NCBI RefSeq assembly: GCF_001839655.2
Contig: NZ_CP056087.1
Coordinates: forward strand, 3,410,001-3,474,000
Reading direction: 5' to 3'
Length of the DNA stretch: 64,000 nucleotides
From: Pseudomonas argentinensis
Lineage (GTDB): Bacteria > Pseudomonadota > Gammaproteobacteria > Pseudomonadales > Pseudomonadaceae
Below, one piece after another: positions 1 to 7,800 of this stretch. The notes beneath the pieces are model-generated. The model saw only the letters and a program-made list of their open reading frames with translations. It ran no database searches and was not told where the DNA came from. The number at the start of each line of letters is the position of its first letter. Position 1 is the stretch's first letter. The position numbers and the translations under genes are program-made.

Positions 1-794
1 AGGCTGAAATGCCCGAGCAACCGCGCCATGGCCATGAACACCAGTACCTCGGCAACCACCCCCAGGGCCCAGAGCATGCCGATCAATCCGCGGCTGTAGC
101 CGAGCTGCTCCAGGTGAATGCTCAGGAAGGTGTAGTACGGCCCGTGGGACAGCTGCATCAGCGCCACGCACAGGTAGAAGGCCAGCACACCGGGCTGCCT
201 GAGCTGCTTCAGGAAACCGCCCTGGCTCGCCGACTGCGAGGACGCCAGTGGCCGGGCATCCGGCACCCAGAAGCTGCTCAGGGCAATGCCGGTGATGATC
301 AGCAGCAGCACCCAGGGATAGACGTCCAGGCCGAGCAGATCGAAGGCCTTGCCCAGGCCGACCACGCTGAGGATAAAGCCGATCGAGCCCCACAGGCGAA
401 TCTGCGCATAGCGCGCCGACTGCTCGCGCAGGTGCGCCAGGGTGATGACCTCGAACTGCGGCAGCACCGCATGCCAGAAGAAGGCATGCAAGGCCATCAC
501 CAGGGCCAGCCAGGCATAACTCTGGCTGACGAAGATCAGGCTCAGGCTGAGCAAGGTGCACAAGGCGCCCAACCGCACGATGAGCAAGCGTCTGCCGCTA
601 TAGTCGCCGAGCCAGCCCCACAGGTTCGGGGCGATGCAGCGCATCAGCATGGGAATGGCCACCAGCTCGCCGATGCGTGCCGGTGAAAAGCCCAGGTGCG
701 CGAAGTACAGGCCCAGAAACGGCGCGGTGGCGCCGAGCAGCGCGAAGTAGAACAGGTAGAAACCGGACAGGCGCCAGTACGGAACAGCCGCCAC
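1..794 (-). CDS. MFS transporter (HcaT/MFS_1-like), 3' end outside window
   Basis: Major facilitator permease of the inner membrane; the substrate cannot be told from sequence. The minus-strand frame is open from a GTG at 794 to the window edge, giving the first 264 or so residues. The product starts VAAVPYWRLSGFYLFYF, followed by alternating hydrophobic segments (about six to seven helices) and a cytoplasmic loop of MFS type (GDYSGRR near residue 65). An in-frame TAG lies two codons upstream of the GTG and no other start is available, so the start is well constrained, although no good Shine-Dalgarno is visible. The start codon sits inside GCT/CTGCAG-rich repeat DNA shared with other intergenic regions here. 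It lies just downstream of aroC on the same strand, the order also found in P. aeruginosa. The C-terminal half is not in the window. Confidence 0.8.
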   Translation of the reverse strand, partial: MAAVPYWRLSGFYLFYFALLGATAPFLGLYFAHLGFSPARIGELVAIPMLMRCIAPNLWGWLGDYSGRRLLIVRLGALCTLLSLSLIFVSQSYAWLALVMALHAFFWHAVLPQFEVITLAHLREQSARYAQIRLWGSIGFILSVVGLGKAFDLLGLDVYPWVLLLIITGIALSSFWVPDARPLASSQSASQGGFLKQLRQPGVLAFYLCVALMQLSHGPYYTFLSIHLEQLGYSRGLIGMLWALGVVAEVLVFMAMARLLGHFS

Positions 795-862
795 AGGCTA
801 CAGGCCGCAGGCTTCAGGAAAGAGCCGCTGTGGCCTGCAGCCTGGCGCTTGCAGCCGGCAAC
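795..862. repeat. intergenic GCTGCAAGC/CTGCAGGC-type repeat between aroC and MFS gene
   Basis: The 68-base gap is made of imperfect, partly self-complementary words such as CAGGCCGCAGGCTTCAGG and GCCTGCAGCCTGGCGCTTGCAG. These are related to the GCTGCAA heptamer run at 18428-18472 and to the inverted copy at 47981-48059. No T-tract follows, so it is not an obvious terminator. Confidence 0.5.
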
Positions 863-1954
863 TCATAGCTGCGGCAACGCCGGCGTAGTCACGCGCACAT
901 CGGCGTTCTGCCCACGGTGGCGCAGCAGGTGATCCATCAGCACCATGGCCATCATCGCTTCGGCGATCGGCGTGGCACGGATGCCGACGCAGGGGTCGTG
1001 GCGGCCCTTGGTGATCATGTCCACCGCGTTGCCATCGACATCCACGGAGCGCCCTGGCGTGGTGATGCTGGAGGTCGGCTTGAGCGCCAGGTGGGCGACG
1101 ATCGGCTGGCCGCTGGAAATGCCGCCGAGAATGCCGCCGGCATGGTTGGACAGGAAGCCCGCCGGGGTCAGCTCGTCACGGTGCTCGGTGCCGCGCTGGG
1201 CCACCGCGGCGAACCCGTCACCGATTTCCACGCCCTTGACCGCGTTGATGCTCATCAGGGCATGGGCCAGCTCGGCGTCCAGGCGGTCGAAGATCGGCTC
1301 GCCAAGGCCCGGCATCACCCCTTCGGCGACCACGGTGATCTTCGCACCCACCGAATCCTGGTCGCGGCGCAGCTGATCCATGTACGCCTCCAGCGCCGGC
1401 ACCTTGTCCGGGTCAGGGCTGAAGAAGGCATTCTGCTCTACCGAATCCCAGGTCTTGAAAGGGATTTCGATGGGGCCGAGCTGGCTCATGTAGCCGCGAA
1501 TGACGATGCCCTGGCTCGCCAGGTACTTCTTGGCGATGGCCCCGGCCGCCACGCGCATGGCGGTCTCGCGGGCCGAGCTGCGGCCACCGCCACGGTAGTC
1601 GCGGATGCCGTACTTGTGGTGGTAGGTGTAGTCGGCGTGGGCCGGGCGAAACAGGTCCTTGATCGCCGAGTAGTCCTTGGACTTCTGGTCGGTGTTGCGG
1701 ATCAGCAGGCCGATGGCGCAACCGGTGGTCTTGCCCTCGAACACCCCGGAAAGGATTTCCACCTCGTCGGCTTCCTGGCGCTGGGTGGTGTGACGGCTGG
1801 TACCGGGCTTGCGGCGATCCAGGTCGCGCTGCAGATCGTCCAGGGAAATCTCCAGGCCGGGCGGGCAGCCGTCGACGATGGCGACCAGCGCCGGGCCATG
1901 GCTCTCGCCTGCCGTGGTGACGGTGAACAGCTTGCCGAAGGTATTGCCGGACAT
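863..1954 (-). CDS. aroC: chorismate synthase
   Basis: Last step of the shikimate pathway: converts 5-enolpyruvylshikimate-3-phosphate to chorismate in the cytoplasm using reduced FMN. The 363-residue product has the usual length and family signatures: [14 protein letters not shown] near the N-terminus, [13 protein letters not shown] near residue 120, and a C-terminal R-T/S-rich region ending in DHLLRHRGQ. The start is taken at [10 protein letters not shown], the classical N-terminus; an in-frame extension reaches 2041 but is not conserved in character. It is followed by the MFS gene on the same strand and faces away from the hydrolase at 2119. The other aromatic genes of the window (tyrA-aroA, pheA, an aroE-like gene) lie far away. 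Confidence 0.97.
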   Translation of the reverse strand: MSGNTFGKLFTVTTAGESHGPALVAIVDGCPPGLEISLDDLQRDLDRRKPGTSRHTTQRQEADEVEILSGVFEGKTTGCAIGLLIRNTDQKSKDYSAIKDLFRPAHADYTYHHKYGIRDYRGGGRSSARETAMRVAAGAIAKKYLASQGIVIRGYMSQLGPIEIPFKTWDSVEQNAFFSPDPDKVPALEAYMDQLRRDQDSVGAKITVVAEGVMPGLGEPIFDRLDAELAHALMSINAVKGVEIGDGFAAVAQRGTEHRDELTPAGFLSNHAGGILGGISSGQPIVAHLALKPTSSITTPGRSVDVDGNAVDMITKGRHDPCVGIRATPIAEAMMAMVLMDHLLRHRGQNADVRVTTPALPQL

Positions 1955-2118
1955 TGCGCGAGACTCCAGAGACGTTCGATCTGCAGCCTGCGGCGAAAAG
2001 GCAGGCCCATAGAGAAAGCCGCTGAGTATACTCCCAGCCAACCGCCGAGATCACCCGTGCGCGAACCTTTGGCCATTTGCCAGCGTCCAACAGAGCCCAT
2101 CACAGACCCGTCTCCATC

Positions 2119-3099
2119 ATGCTGCGAGCCTTGCTTTTGACCCTTTCCCTCTTCACCGGCCTGGTCCAGGCCGCCCCCATCCTGCGTGAACCGGTCAGCC
2201 TGGATACCGGCCAGGGCGTGCTGCACGGCTCGCTGGTGCTGCCGCAGCGCAGCGAAGCGGTGCCCGTGGTGCTGCTGGTGGCCGGCTCGGGGCCGACCGA
2301 CCGCAACGGCAACAACCCCGGTGGCGGGCATAACGACGCCCACCGCAAGCTGGCCCAGGCCCTGGCCCAGCAAGGCATCGCCAGCGTGCGTTACGACAAG
2401 CGCGGTATCGCCGCCAGCTTTGCCGCCACGCCTCAAGAGCGCGACCTGAGTGTGGAGCGCTACGTAGCCGATGTGGTGGCCTGGGTGCAGCAGCTGCGCG
2501 GGGACAGACGCTTCAGCCAGGTCATCCTGGTCGGCCATAGCGAAGGCGCGCTGATCGCCACCCTCGCTGCCAACGGCTCGGGCGTCGACGCGCTGGTGTC
2601 CATCGCCGGCAGTGCGCGGCCCATCGACCAACTGCTGCGCGAACAACTGCGCAATCGCCTGCCGCCGCGCCTGCGTGGCGAGGCCGAGGCGCTGCTCGAA
2701 GCGCTGCATGAGGGCCGCCAGGTGCCCCAGGTGTCGGATGAGCTGACCGTGCTGTTTCGCACCAGCGTGCAGCCCTACCTGATTTCCCTGTTCCGCCAGG
2801 ACCCGGCGGCGGCCTTCGCCCAGGTCAAGGTGCCGGCGTTGATCCTGCAGGGCGATCACGATATCCAGGTCAGCGTGCAGGACGCCGAGGCGCTGCACGC
2901 CGCCAACCCGCGGGCCGAACTGCAGATCGTCAACGGCATGAACCACGTGCTGCGCATCGTGCCGCTGGACAGGGCGGCGCAGCTGGCCTCCTATGACAAC
3001 CCGGATCTGCCCCTGGCCCGCGGCCTGACCACTCGCCTGGCGAGCTTCATCGAGGCGCTGCCACCTGCAGAGACGGCCAAGGCTGCCGATAACCCGTAG
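2119..3099 (+). CDS. exported alpha/beta hydrolase
   Basis: A probable periplasmic serine hydrolase of unknown substrate. The start at 2119 gives a clean signal peptide (MLRALLLTLSLFTGLVQA, cleavage before AP); the frame opens at 2077 but upstream residues are polar and would spoil it. The mature protein has the alpha/beta-hydrolase pattern: oxyanion region VAGSGPTDRNGNN, nucleophile elbow GHSEGA, acid QGDHDIQV and a late GMNHVLR histidine. The total of 326 residues is normal for the family. The gene is divergent from aroC with a 164-base gap, and the same neighbourhood (aroC with a hydrolase of this type) occurs in P. aeruginosa. Acyl esterase or peptidase activity is possible, but nothing here decides it. 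Confidence 0.85.
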   Translation: MLRALLLTLSLFTGLVQAAPILREPVSLDTGQGVLHGSLVLPQRSEAVPVVLLVAGSGPTDRNGNNPGGGHNDAHRKLAQALAQQGIASVRYDKRGIAASFAATPQERDLSVERYVADVVAWVQQLRGDRRFSQVILVGHSEGALIATLAANGSGVDALVSIAGSARPIDQLLREQLRNRLPPRLRGEAEALLEALHEGRQVPQVSDELTVLFRTSVQPYLISLFRQDPAAAFAQVKVPALILQGDHDIQVSVQDAEALHAANPRAELQIVNGMNHVLRIVPLDRAAQLASYDNPDLPLARGLTTRLASFIEALPPAETAKAADNP

Positions 3100-3204
3100 A
3101 ACCTCTCATGACCTGCTGCGCAGCGACCGCTGGCTGCCCCTGGCGATCATGAGTCCGTCCCGATCGCCCTGCCGCCTGCAGAGCGGCTTCTCGAGGAACG
3201 CCAG

Positions 3205-3987
3205 ATGACCGACAGCGTAACCACCGCCGTCGCCGCGCCGGAAGGCGAGCAACCCGAATCGTCCCACCCCTGGGCGAACCTGCACCCGGAGCATTTCCGC
3301 CTGCTGCGCCTGTCGCCCCTGCCCGTCGACCGCCACACCGGCGCGCGCCCGCTGCGCTTCGTGCAGCTCGGCCGCCTCGAGCGGCACAGCAAGGAGCAGA
3401 GCCTGTTGCGCCTGAGCCTGCAGTTGCCCGGCCAGAAGGTGCGCAAGGAACAGAACGTGCTGGAGCTGTGGCTCGATCACCGCGCCAAGGAGGCGCGCTT
3501 CGGTCCTGACAGCGGGCTGAGTCTGGAGCCGCAGAACCGCGGTCTCGGGCGCTTTCTGCTGGCCCAGGCGGCGGCCTGGGCAAAGCAGCACTGCGCCCAC
3601 TACAGCCTGGAAAGCGGCCCGCTGCCCAGCCGCGATGCGCTTAACGACGAGGCCCGGGCGCGCCGCGATCACTGCCTCAAGGCGCAAGGCTTCAGCGTCG
3701 ACTACCAGGAAAATCAGCTCAAGGCGCAGTACAGCGCCGCGCGGGTCAGCGCCCTGCACAGCGACTGGAACGCCGACAAGGTGCAGTTCATCGAGCAGCT
3801 GGACGCCGCGCAGATGCTGCAGCTGGCCGACCAGAACCTGCAGGAACAGGACGTCCAGCTGCGCAAGCAGCGTGAGCGCCTGGAGCAGCTCAAGCGCGAG
3901 GATGGCGGCCTGCGCTTCACCATCGCTTGCCTGGTGGCCTTCTGTCTGTTCCAGGCGGGGTTGCTGATCTGGATCGCCACCCACTGA
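3205..3987 (+). CDS. hypothetical protein, acetyltransferase-like with C-terminal membrane anchor
   Basis: 260 residues, preceded by a good ribosome binding site (AGGAAC, 8 bases before ATG). Residues 1-25 are low-complexity and acidic. Residues 30-160 contain two basic/hydrophobic strands (FRLLRLSPLPVDR, LRFVQLGRL) and a GNAT-reminiscent segment (GLGRFLLAQAAAWAKQH), but the acetyl-CoA motif is not convincing. Residues about 185-235 (LQEQDVQLRKQRERLEQLK) predict a coiled coil. Residues 238-257 form a single hydrophobic helix followed by only ATH, the layout of a tail-anchored inner-membrane protein with a cytoplasmic body. I do not recognise a characterised family. Confidence 0.8.
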   Translation: MTDSVTTAVAAPEGEQPESSHPWANLHPEHFRLLRLSPLPVDRHTGARPLRFVQLGRLERHSKEQSLLRLSLQLPGQKVRKEQNVLELWLDHRAKEARFGPDSGLSLEPQNRGLGRFLLAQAAAWAKQHCAHYSLESGPLPSRDALNDEARARRDHCLKAQGFSVDYQENQLKAQYSAARVSALHSDWNADKVQFIEQLDAAQMLQLADQNLQEQDVQLRKQRERLEQLKREDGGLRFTIACLVAFCLFQAGLLIWIATH

Positions 3988-4014
3988 TCGCCCTCGCAAG
4001 GCCCGCGCAAAAAG

Positions 4015-4891
4015 GGTTCTTCGCATTTTAGGGGGAATGTCTGGTTGACACCGGACTGGCGAGTTTGTGTGTACGCGGGTGTTTTCGGCGTTCAAGCTGC
4101 ATTACGTGGGTTTGATGACCTCTCCCGTTTCGCCCTGTCGGGCGAGTCACTTTTGCGGGCAAAAGTAACCAAAACCCTCCGCCCGATCATCCGGCCCCGG
4201 CTACGCCGGGGTTCGCTCACTCCATCGCCGTTCCAGAGGCCCGCCGCGAAGGGCCATCCATGGCCCATCGCGGCTCTCGCGGCATCCATGCCGCTCAACC
4301 TCTTACACGACGATTCCATTCGCCCTCCTGGACGGGCTCTGCGCGCCCCCCTGAATCGCAGGCAGTTCACCAGTTCGTAGGGTGGATGACGCTCTTTTCA
4401 TCCACCGTGCGATCACGGGGCGGTGGACGGGTGAAGCGTCGTCCACCCTACGAACTGAAGGGGACTGGGCGTCGCCTGTTTGATCGCAACTCCAGAGCAA
4501 AGGCAAAAACAGACGCCGCCGAGCTTGAGCCTGTAGAAATCTTGCAAGCTCGCGCTCCGGTCCCGTCAGGAGGCCGAGTGGAGGTGTCGCGTAGGGGGAC
4601 GAGCCGCATGGATGCGGCGAGAGGCTTAATGGGCCAGGGATGGCCCATGTAAGCCGGCCCCCGGAGCGGCGCCGGAGCGAGGGAAGTTTCGCGCAGCGAA
4701 ACCCGGATGTCGGGGTGCCCTTCTTTGGCACACCTTTCTTGGGCAAGCAAGAAAGGTGTGGCGCCCGTAAGGGGCGCAACACAAAGGGTCAGTAGACGCG
4801 GTAATGGATAGTGCAAAGCCAGTAAGTAATAAGCACACAAACTTGCCAGTCCAGTGTCAGACCTATCCTCCCCGCAAAAATGCGAAGAACC
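4015..4891. repeat. large imperfect inverted-repeat element without coding capacity
   Basis: The 962-base gap between genes (3988-4949) is mostly one palindromic element. The outer arms 4015-4072 and 4834-4891 match each other in inverted orientation: both begin GGTTCTTCGCATTTT/G, continue through a GACAC(C/T)GGACTGGC core and end in GTTTGTGTG. Inside, the two halves again share inverted blocks: GGGCCATCC(A/C)TGGCCCAT, then C(G/C)CATCCATGC(C/G)GCTC, and a small hairpin near each end (4150-4170; 4732-4762). The centre holds a separate inverted repeat (4372-4456). Open frames across it have biased, unconserved composition and I do not call them genes. It looks like two decayed copies of a transposon end or a MITE; the source family is unknown. 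Confidence 0.75.
4372..4456. repeat. GTAGGGTGGA inverted repeat, copy 1
   Basis: Arms AGTTCGTAGGGTGGATGACG and the complementary CGTCGTCCACCCTACGAACT flank an inner palindrome (TCCACCGTGCGATCACGG then CGGTGGA). A second diverged copy lies at 38953-39030. This is an intergenic palindromic repeat of REP/BIME type; no gene overlaps it. Confidence 0.8.
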
Positions 4892-4893
4892 AT

Positions 4894-4927
4894 AAAAAAA
4901 GCCGTTGCTCAGAGAGCAACGGCTTTT
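4894..4927 (-). terminator. rho-independent terminator of the chemoreceptor gene
   Basis: A perfect 10-bp stem GCCGTTGCTC/GAGCAACGGC (4901-4910, 4914-4923) with a 3-base loop. On the minus strand it is followed by a run of seven U (complement of 4894-4900). It lies 23 bases past the stop codon at 4950 and abuts the repeat element. Confidence 0.9.
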
Positions 4928-4949
4928 GCGTTTCAGCGCACCTTCGTGA

Positions 4950-6872
4950 TCAGACGCGGAAGTGGCTGACCATCTGCTGCAGCTGGCTGCCCAGACGAGC
5001 CAGCTCGACGCTGGAGGCAGCGGTTTCCTCACTGGCGGACGCGGTCTGCTCGGAGATGTCACGCACGTTGATCACGCTGCGGCTGATCTCCTCGGCCACC
5101 GCGCTCTGCTGCTCGGCAGCGGCGGCGATCTGCTGGTTCATCGACTGGATGTTGGACACCGTGCGGGTGATGCTTTCCAGCGAACCACCGGCCTTGCGGG
5201 TCAGCTCGACACTGCTGTCGGTCAGCTCGCGGCTGCTGTGCATGATACTGGCCACCTGCTGGGTGCCGTGCTGCAGGCCGGCGACCAGCTCCTCGATCTC
5301 CTCGGTGGATTTCTGTGTGCGTTGCGCCAGGCCACGCACCTCGTCGGCGACCACGGCAAAGCCACGACCGGCCTCGCCAGCGCGAGCGGCTTCGATGGCC
5401 GCGTTGAGGGCCAGCAGGTTGGTCTGCTCGGCCACCGCCTTGATCACGTCCATCACGCTGCCGATCTTGTTGCTCTCCTGCTGCAGATGGCTCATCGCTT
5501 CGGTGGAGCGGGTCACTTCGGCCGCCAGGCGTTCGATCTGCGCGATGGCCTCGCCGACCACCCGGTCGCCCTGGTTGGCCTCACGGTCGGCGTCGGCGGC
5601 AGCGCGCGAGGCATCGGCGGCGTTGCGTGCCACTTCCTGCACGGTGGCGGACATCTCGTGCATGGCGGTGGCCACCTGATCGGTTTCCACCTTCTGGCTG
5701 TTGACCCCGGCGCTGGTCTGCTCGGTAACGGCCGACAGTTCCTCGGCGGCGCTGGCGATCTGGGTGACGCCGTCGCGAATGCCGCCGATCAGATCACGCA
5801 GGGTGCTGCCCATGCGCTGGATACCCAGTTGCAACACGCCCAGCTCGTCGCGGCGCGTCACCTGCAGGGTCTGGCTCAGGTCGCCACCGGCGATGCGCTC
5901 GACGGCCACCAGGGTCTCCTGCAGCGGGCGGGTGATCTGCCGGGTGATCAGCCAGGCCGCCAGGATGCCGACCAGCAGCGCGATCACCGTGGTGCTCAAT
6001 TGCAGGGTACGGGCCGAGGCCGTTTCACTGTCGCGGCGTTCCATCTGGATGGCGGTGAGCTCCTTGCTGATACGCACGATCTCGTAACCTTCCTCGGTCA
6101 GCTCCTTGCGCGCCACGGCGATGGTCTCGGTGGCGGCCTTGAAGGCCATGACCGCAGCGCGGTAATTCTCGAGGCTGGTGGTGATCAGGTTGACCCGCTG
6201 CCCATGGTCGGCAGCGAACATCTGGCGGAACGCTTGCAGGTCCTCGATGGTCTTGTCGATCTGCGCCAGGGCGTCACGCTCCGCCTCGGCCGTCGGCGTG
6301 GTGGTATAACCGCGCACGTTGAAGCGCACCAGTTGCCAGTTTTCCTTGGCCTTGGTGATGGCCTGGAACTGAGCGGCCCGGTTCTCCTCATAAGGCGGCA
6401 GCGCCATGACCGCGGCGTTGATCTCCTCCATGGCCTGACCGGCAACAACGGCGTGACGTGCCATTTCTTGACGCGCCTGGTTGGCGGCGCGGTAGCCGCT
6501 ACGCATCTTGTTCAGCGATACTTGATAAGCGTCGATCTGCGCGCCCTGGTCCTGCAGCAGGCGTACGTTTGCGGGGCTCGTGAACGATGACAGCACCTGG
6601 GCGTGCTGGGCCTTGAAGCCGTCGAGCGATTTCTGCACGGTTTCGGCGATTTGCTCGTCGCCGTTGGCCAGCATGTATTGCAGACGGGTGACGCGCAGAT
6701 CGGTCAGGCTGTCATTCAGACGGGCGATGTCAGCGGTCCAGTCACTGCGCTGGATAAGGCTGCCCAGGCTGGTCCAGCCGGTCAGCGCGAGTACACAGGT
6801 AAGCGCGAGCACGAGGCCGAAGCCCAAGGCGAGTTTCAAGGTGACGCTGATGTTCGAAAACCAGCTGTTCAT
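4950..6872 (-). CDS. methyl-accepting chemotaxis protein with HBM-type sensor domain
   Basis: Inner-membrane chemoreceptor that signals to CheA/CheW. The start at [10 protein letters not shown] (6872) has GGAG about 9 bases upstream; the frame opens at 6950 without such support. The 640 residues divide as TM1 about 11-33; a long all-helical periplasmic region of about 245 residues typical of the helical bimodular (HBM) class; TM2 ([16 protein letters not shown]); a HAMP domain ([18 protein letters not shown]); and a cytoplasmic coiled coil with the invariant hairpin tip [20 protein letters not shown]. It ends in SHFRV, with no CheR-tethering pentapeptide. Length and domain order resemble P. 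putida McpS/McpQ, which sense TCA-cycle acids, but the ligand here cannot be read off. It is monocistronic with its own terminator and a candidate flagellar-type promoter. Confidence 0.93.
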   Translation of the reverse strand: MNSWFSNISVTLKLALGFGLVLALTCVLALTGWTSLGSLIQRSDWTADIARLNDSLTDLRVTRLQYMLANGDEQIAETVQKSLDGFKAQHAQVLSSFTSPANVRLLQDQGAQIDAYQVSLNKMRSGYRAANQARQEMARHAVVAGQAMEEINAAVMALPPYEENRAAQFQAITKAKENWQLVRFNVRGYTTTPTAEAERDALAQIDKTIEDLQAFRQMFAADHGQRVNLITTSLENYRAAVMAFKAATETIAVARKELTEEGYEIVRISKELTAIQMERRDSETASARTLQLSTTVIALLVGILAAWLITRQITRPLQETLVAVERIAGGDLSQTLQVTRRDELGVLQLGIQRMGSTLRDLIGGIRDGVTQIASAAEELSAVTEQTSAGVNSQKVETDQVATAMHEMSATVQEVARNAADASRAAADADREANQGDRVVGEAIAQIERLAAEVTRSTEAMSHLQQESNKIGSVMDVIKAVAEQTNLLALNAAIEAARAGEAGRGFAVVADEVRGLAQRTQKSTEEIEELVAGLQHGTQQVASIMHSSRELTDSSVELTRKAGGSLESITRTVSNIQSMNQQIAAAAEQQSAVAEEISRSVINVRDISEQTASASEETAASSVELARLGSQLQQMVSHFRV

Positions 6873-6955
6873 ATAATAATTCTCCAATTTGTAACCGGGT
6901 TCAGGCAGCTGGAAAATTGTTATTGGACCTAGCTGTTTTTTGAGCGGCACGCATT

Positions 6956-6982
6956 CTATCGGCAGGGCCCTAAATAACTAGA
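6956..6982 (-). promoter_or_regulatory. candidate sigma-28 (FliA) promoter of the chemoreceptor gene
   Basis: Read on the minus strand: TCTA, 15 bases, GCCGATAG, close to the FliA consensus TAAA-N15-GCCGATAA (7 of 8 in the -10 element, 2 to 3 of 4 in the -35). It is about 84 bases upstream of the start codon. Chemoreceptor genes are commonly FliA-dependent; the -35 match is weak. Confidence 0.45.
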
Positions 6983-7140
6983 GACCAATGAATTGTTTCA
7001 GCTGATAGGCGGCGATACGGGCGGGAAGTTGACGCCCGTGGTAGGAGATAAATCACGACTGTTCAACGATATAGCGCGCAACAACGGCGATTCGCCAATA
7101 TCCCGGCTATTTCAGGCGTGACCATCCGTCGCACGCCGTT

Positions 7141-7800
7141 TCAGGCCAATCGCCATACCGCGCCATCCAGGGCGCCATAGATAGCCCTTTCGAACGTCGC
7201 CTCGATGGTCATGCCGCCGGTGAACTCGCCAAAGGCCGGCAACAGCGTCACTGCCGGCTCGATGCTGAAGCACGGCATGCGCAGCCGATCCCGCCCTCGC
7301 CCGCGCAGCACGAACACCGGATGCAGGTGCCCGGCCAGCACGTGGCGGTCCGGGTGAGCCATCAGCTCGTGACACAGCGCGAACGGTCCCATCGGCCAGG
7401 GCTCGCTGACCACCTCGATTGCCAGTTCGTCTGGCGGATCGCCGGCACGGCGATCATGGTTGCCGCGTACCAGCAGGATCTGCAGATTGGCGTGTCGGCT
7501 GCGCCAGGCCTGCAAGGCAGCCAGGGTGCTGCCGCTGCGGGCCGGCCTGGCGTGCAGGAAGTCGCCGAGAAAGATCAGCTGGCCGCAGGGATAGACCTGC
7601 AGCAGTTGGTCGAGGCGCTGCAGGTTGCGGGCCGTGGTGCCCTGGGGCACCGGCTGGCCGAGCACCCGGTAGGTGGCGGCCTTGCCGAAGTGCGCATCGG
7701 CGATCAGCAGCGCCTGCCTGGCCGGCCAGTACAGGGCCTTGTCGGCCAGCAGCCACAGCGTTTCTCCGGCTATTTCCACTGCCAGGTGGGCTGTACTCAT
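7141..7800 (-). CDS. pdeM: ligase-associated DNA damage response endonuclease/phosphoesterase PdeM
   Basis: A calcineurin-like metallophosphoesterase of 219 residues, the last gene of a four-gene DNA repair operon. Metal-site motifs are in order: DAHFGK (residues 35-40), GDFLHAR (about 79), RGNHDR (about 115) and GHLHPV (about 154). The ATG at 7800 overlaps the helicase stop codon as ATGA, so translation is probably coupled. In genomes this family occurs almost only next to the ligase, helicase and exonuclease found here, and a nuclease role in strand-break repair is inferred from that association. No clear terminator is seen in the 268 bases that separate it from the chemoreceptor. Confidence 0.9.
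   Translation of the reverse strand: MSTAHLAVEIAGETLWLLADKALYWPARQALLIADAHFGKAATYRVLGQPVPQGTTARNLQRLDQLLQVYPCGQLIFLGDFLHARPARSGSTLAALQAWRSRHANLQILLVRGNHDRRAGDPPDELAIEVVSEPWPMGPFALCHELMAHPDRHVLAGHLHPVFVLRGRGRDRLRMPCFSIEPAVTLLPAFGEFTGGMTIEATFERAIYGALDGAVWRLA

Noticed and set aside
4303..5062. Minus-strand open frames of 159 and 204 codons inside and beside the repeat element
   Set aside because: Composition is Arg/Ser/Pro-rich, the frames read through palindromic repeats, and proteins of this look recur in Pseudomonas annotations as repeat translations rather than genes.
7000..7140. Possible small gene or terminator between pdeM and the chemoreceptor
   Set aside because: No start with a ribosome site and no stem with a T-tract could be supported.
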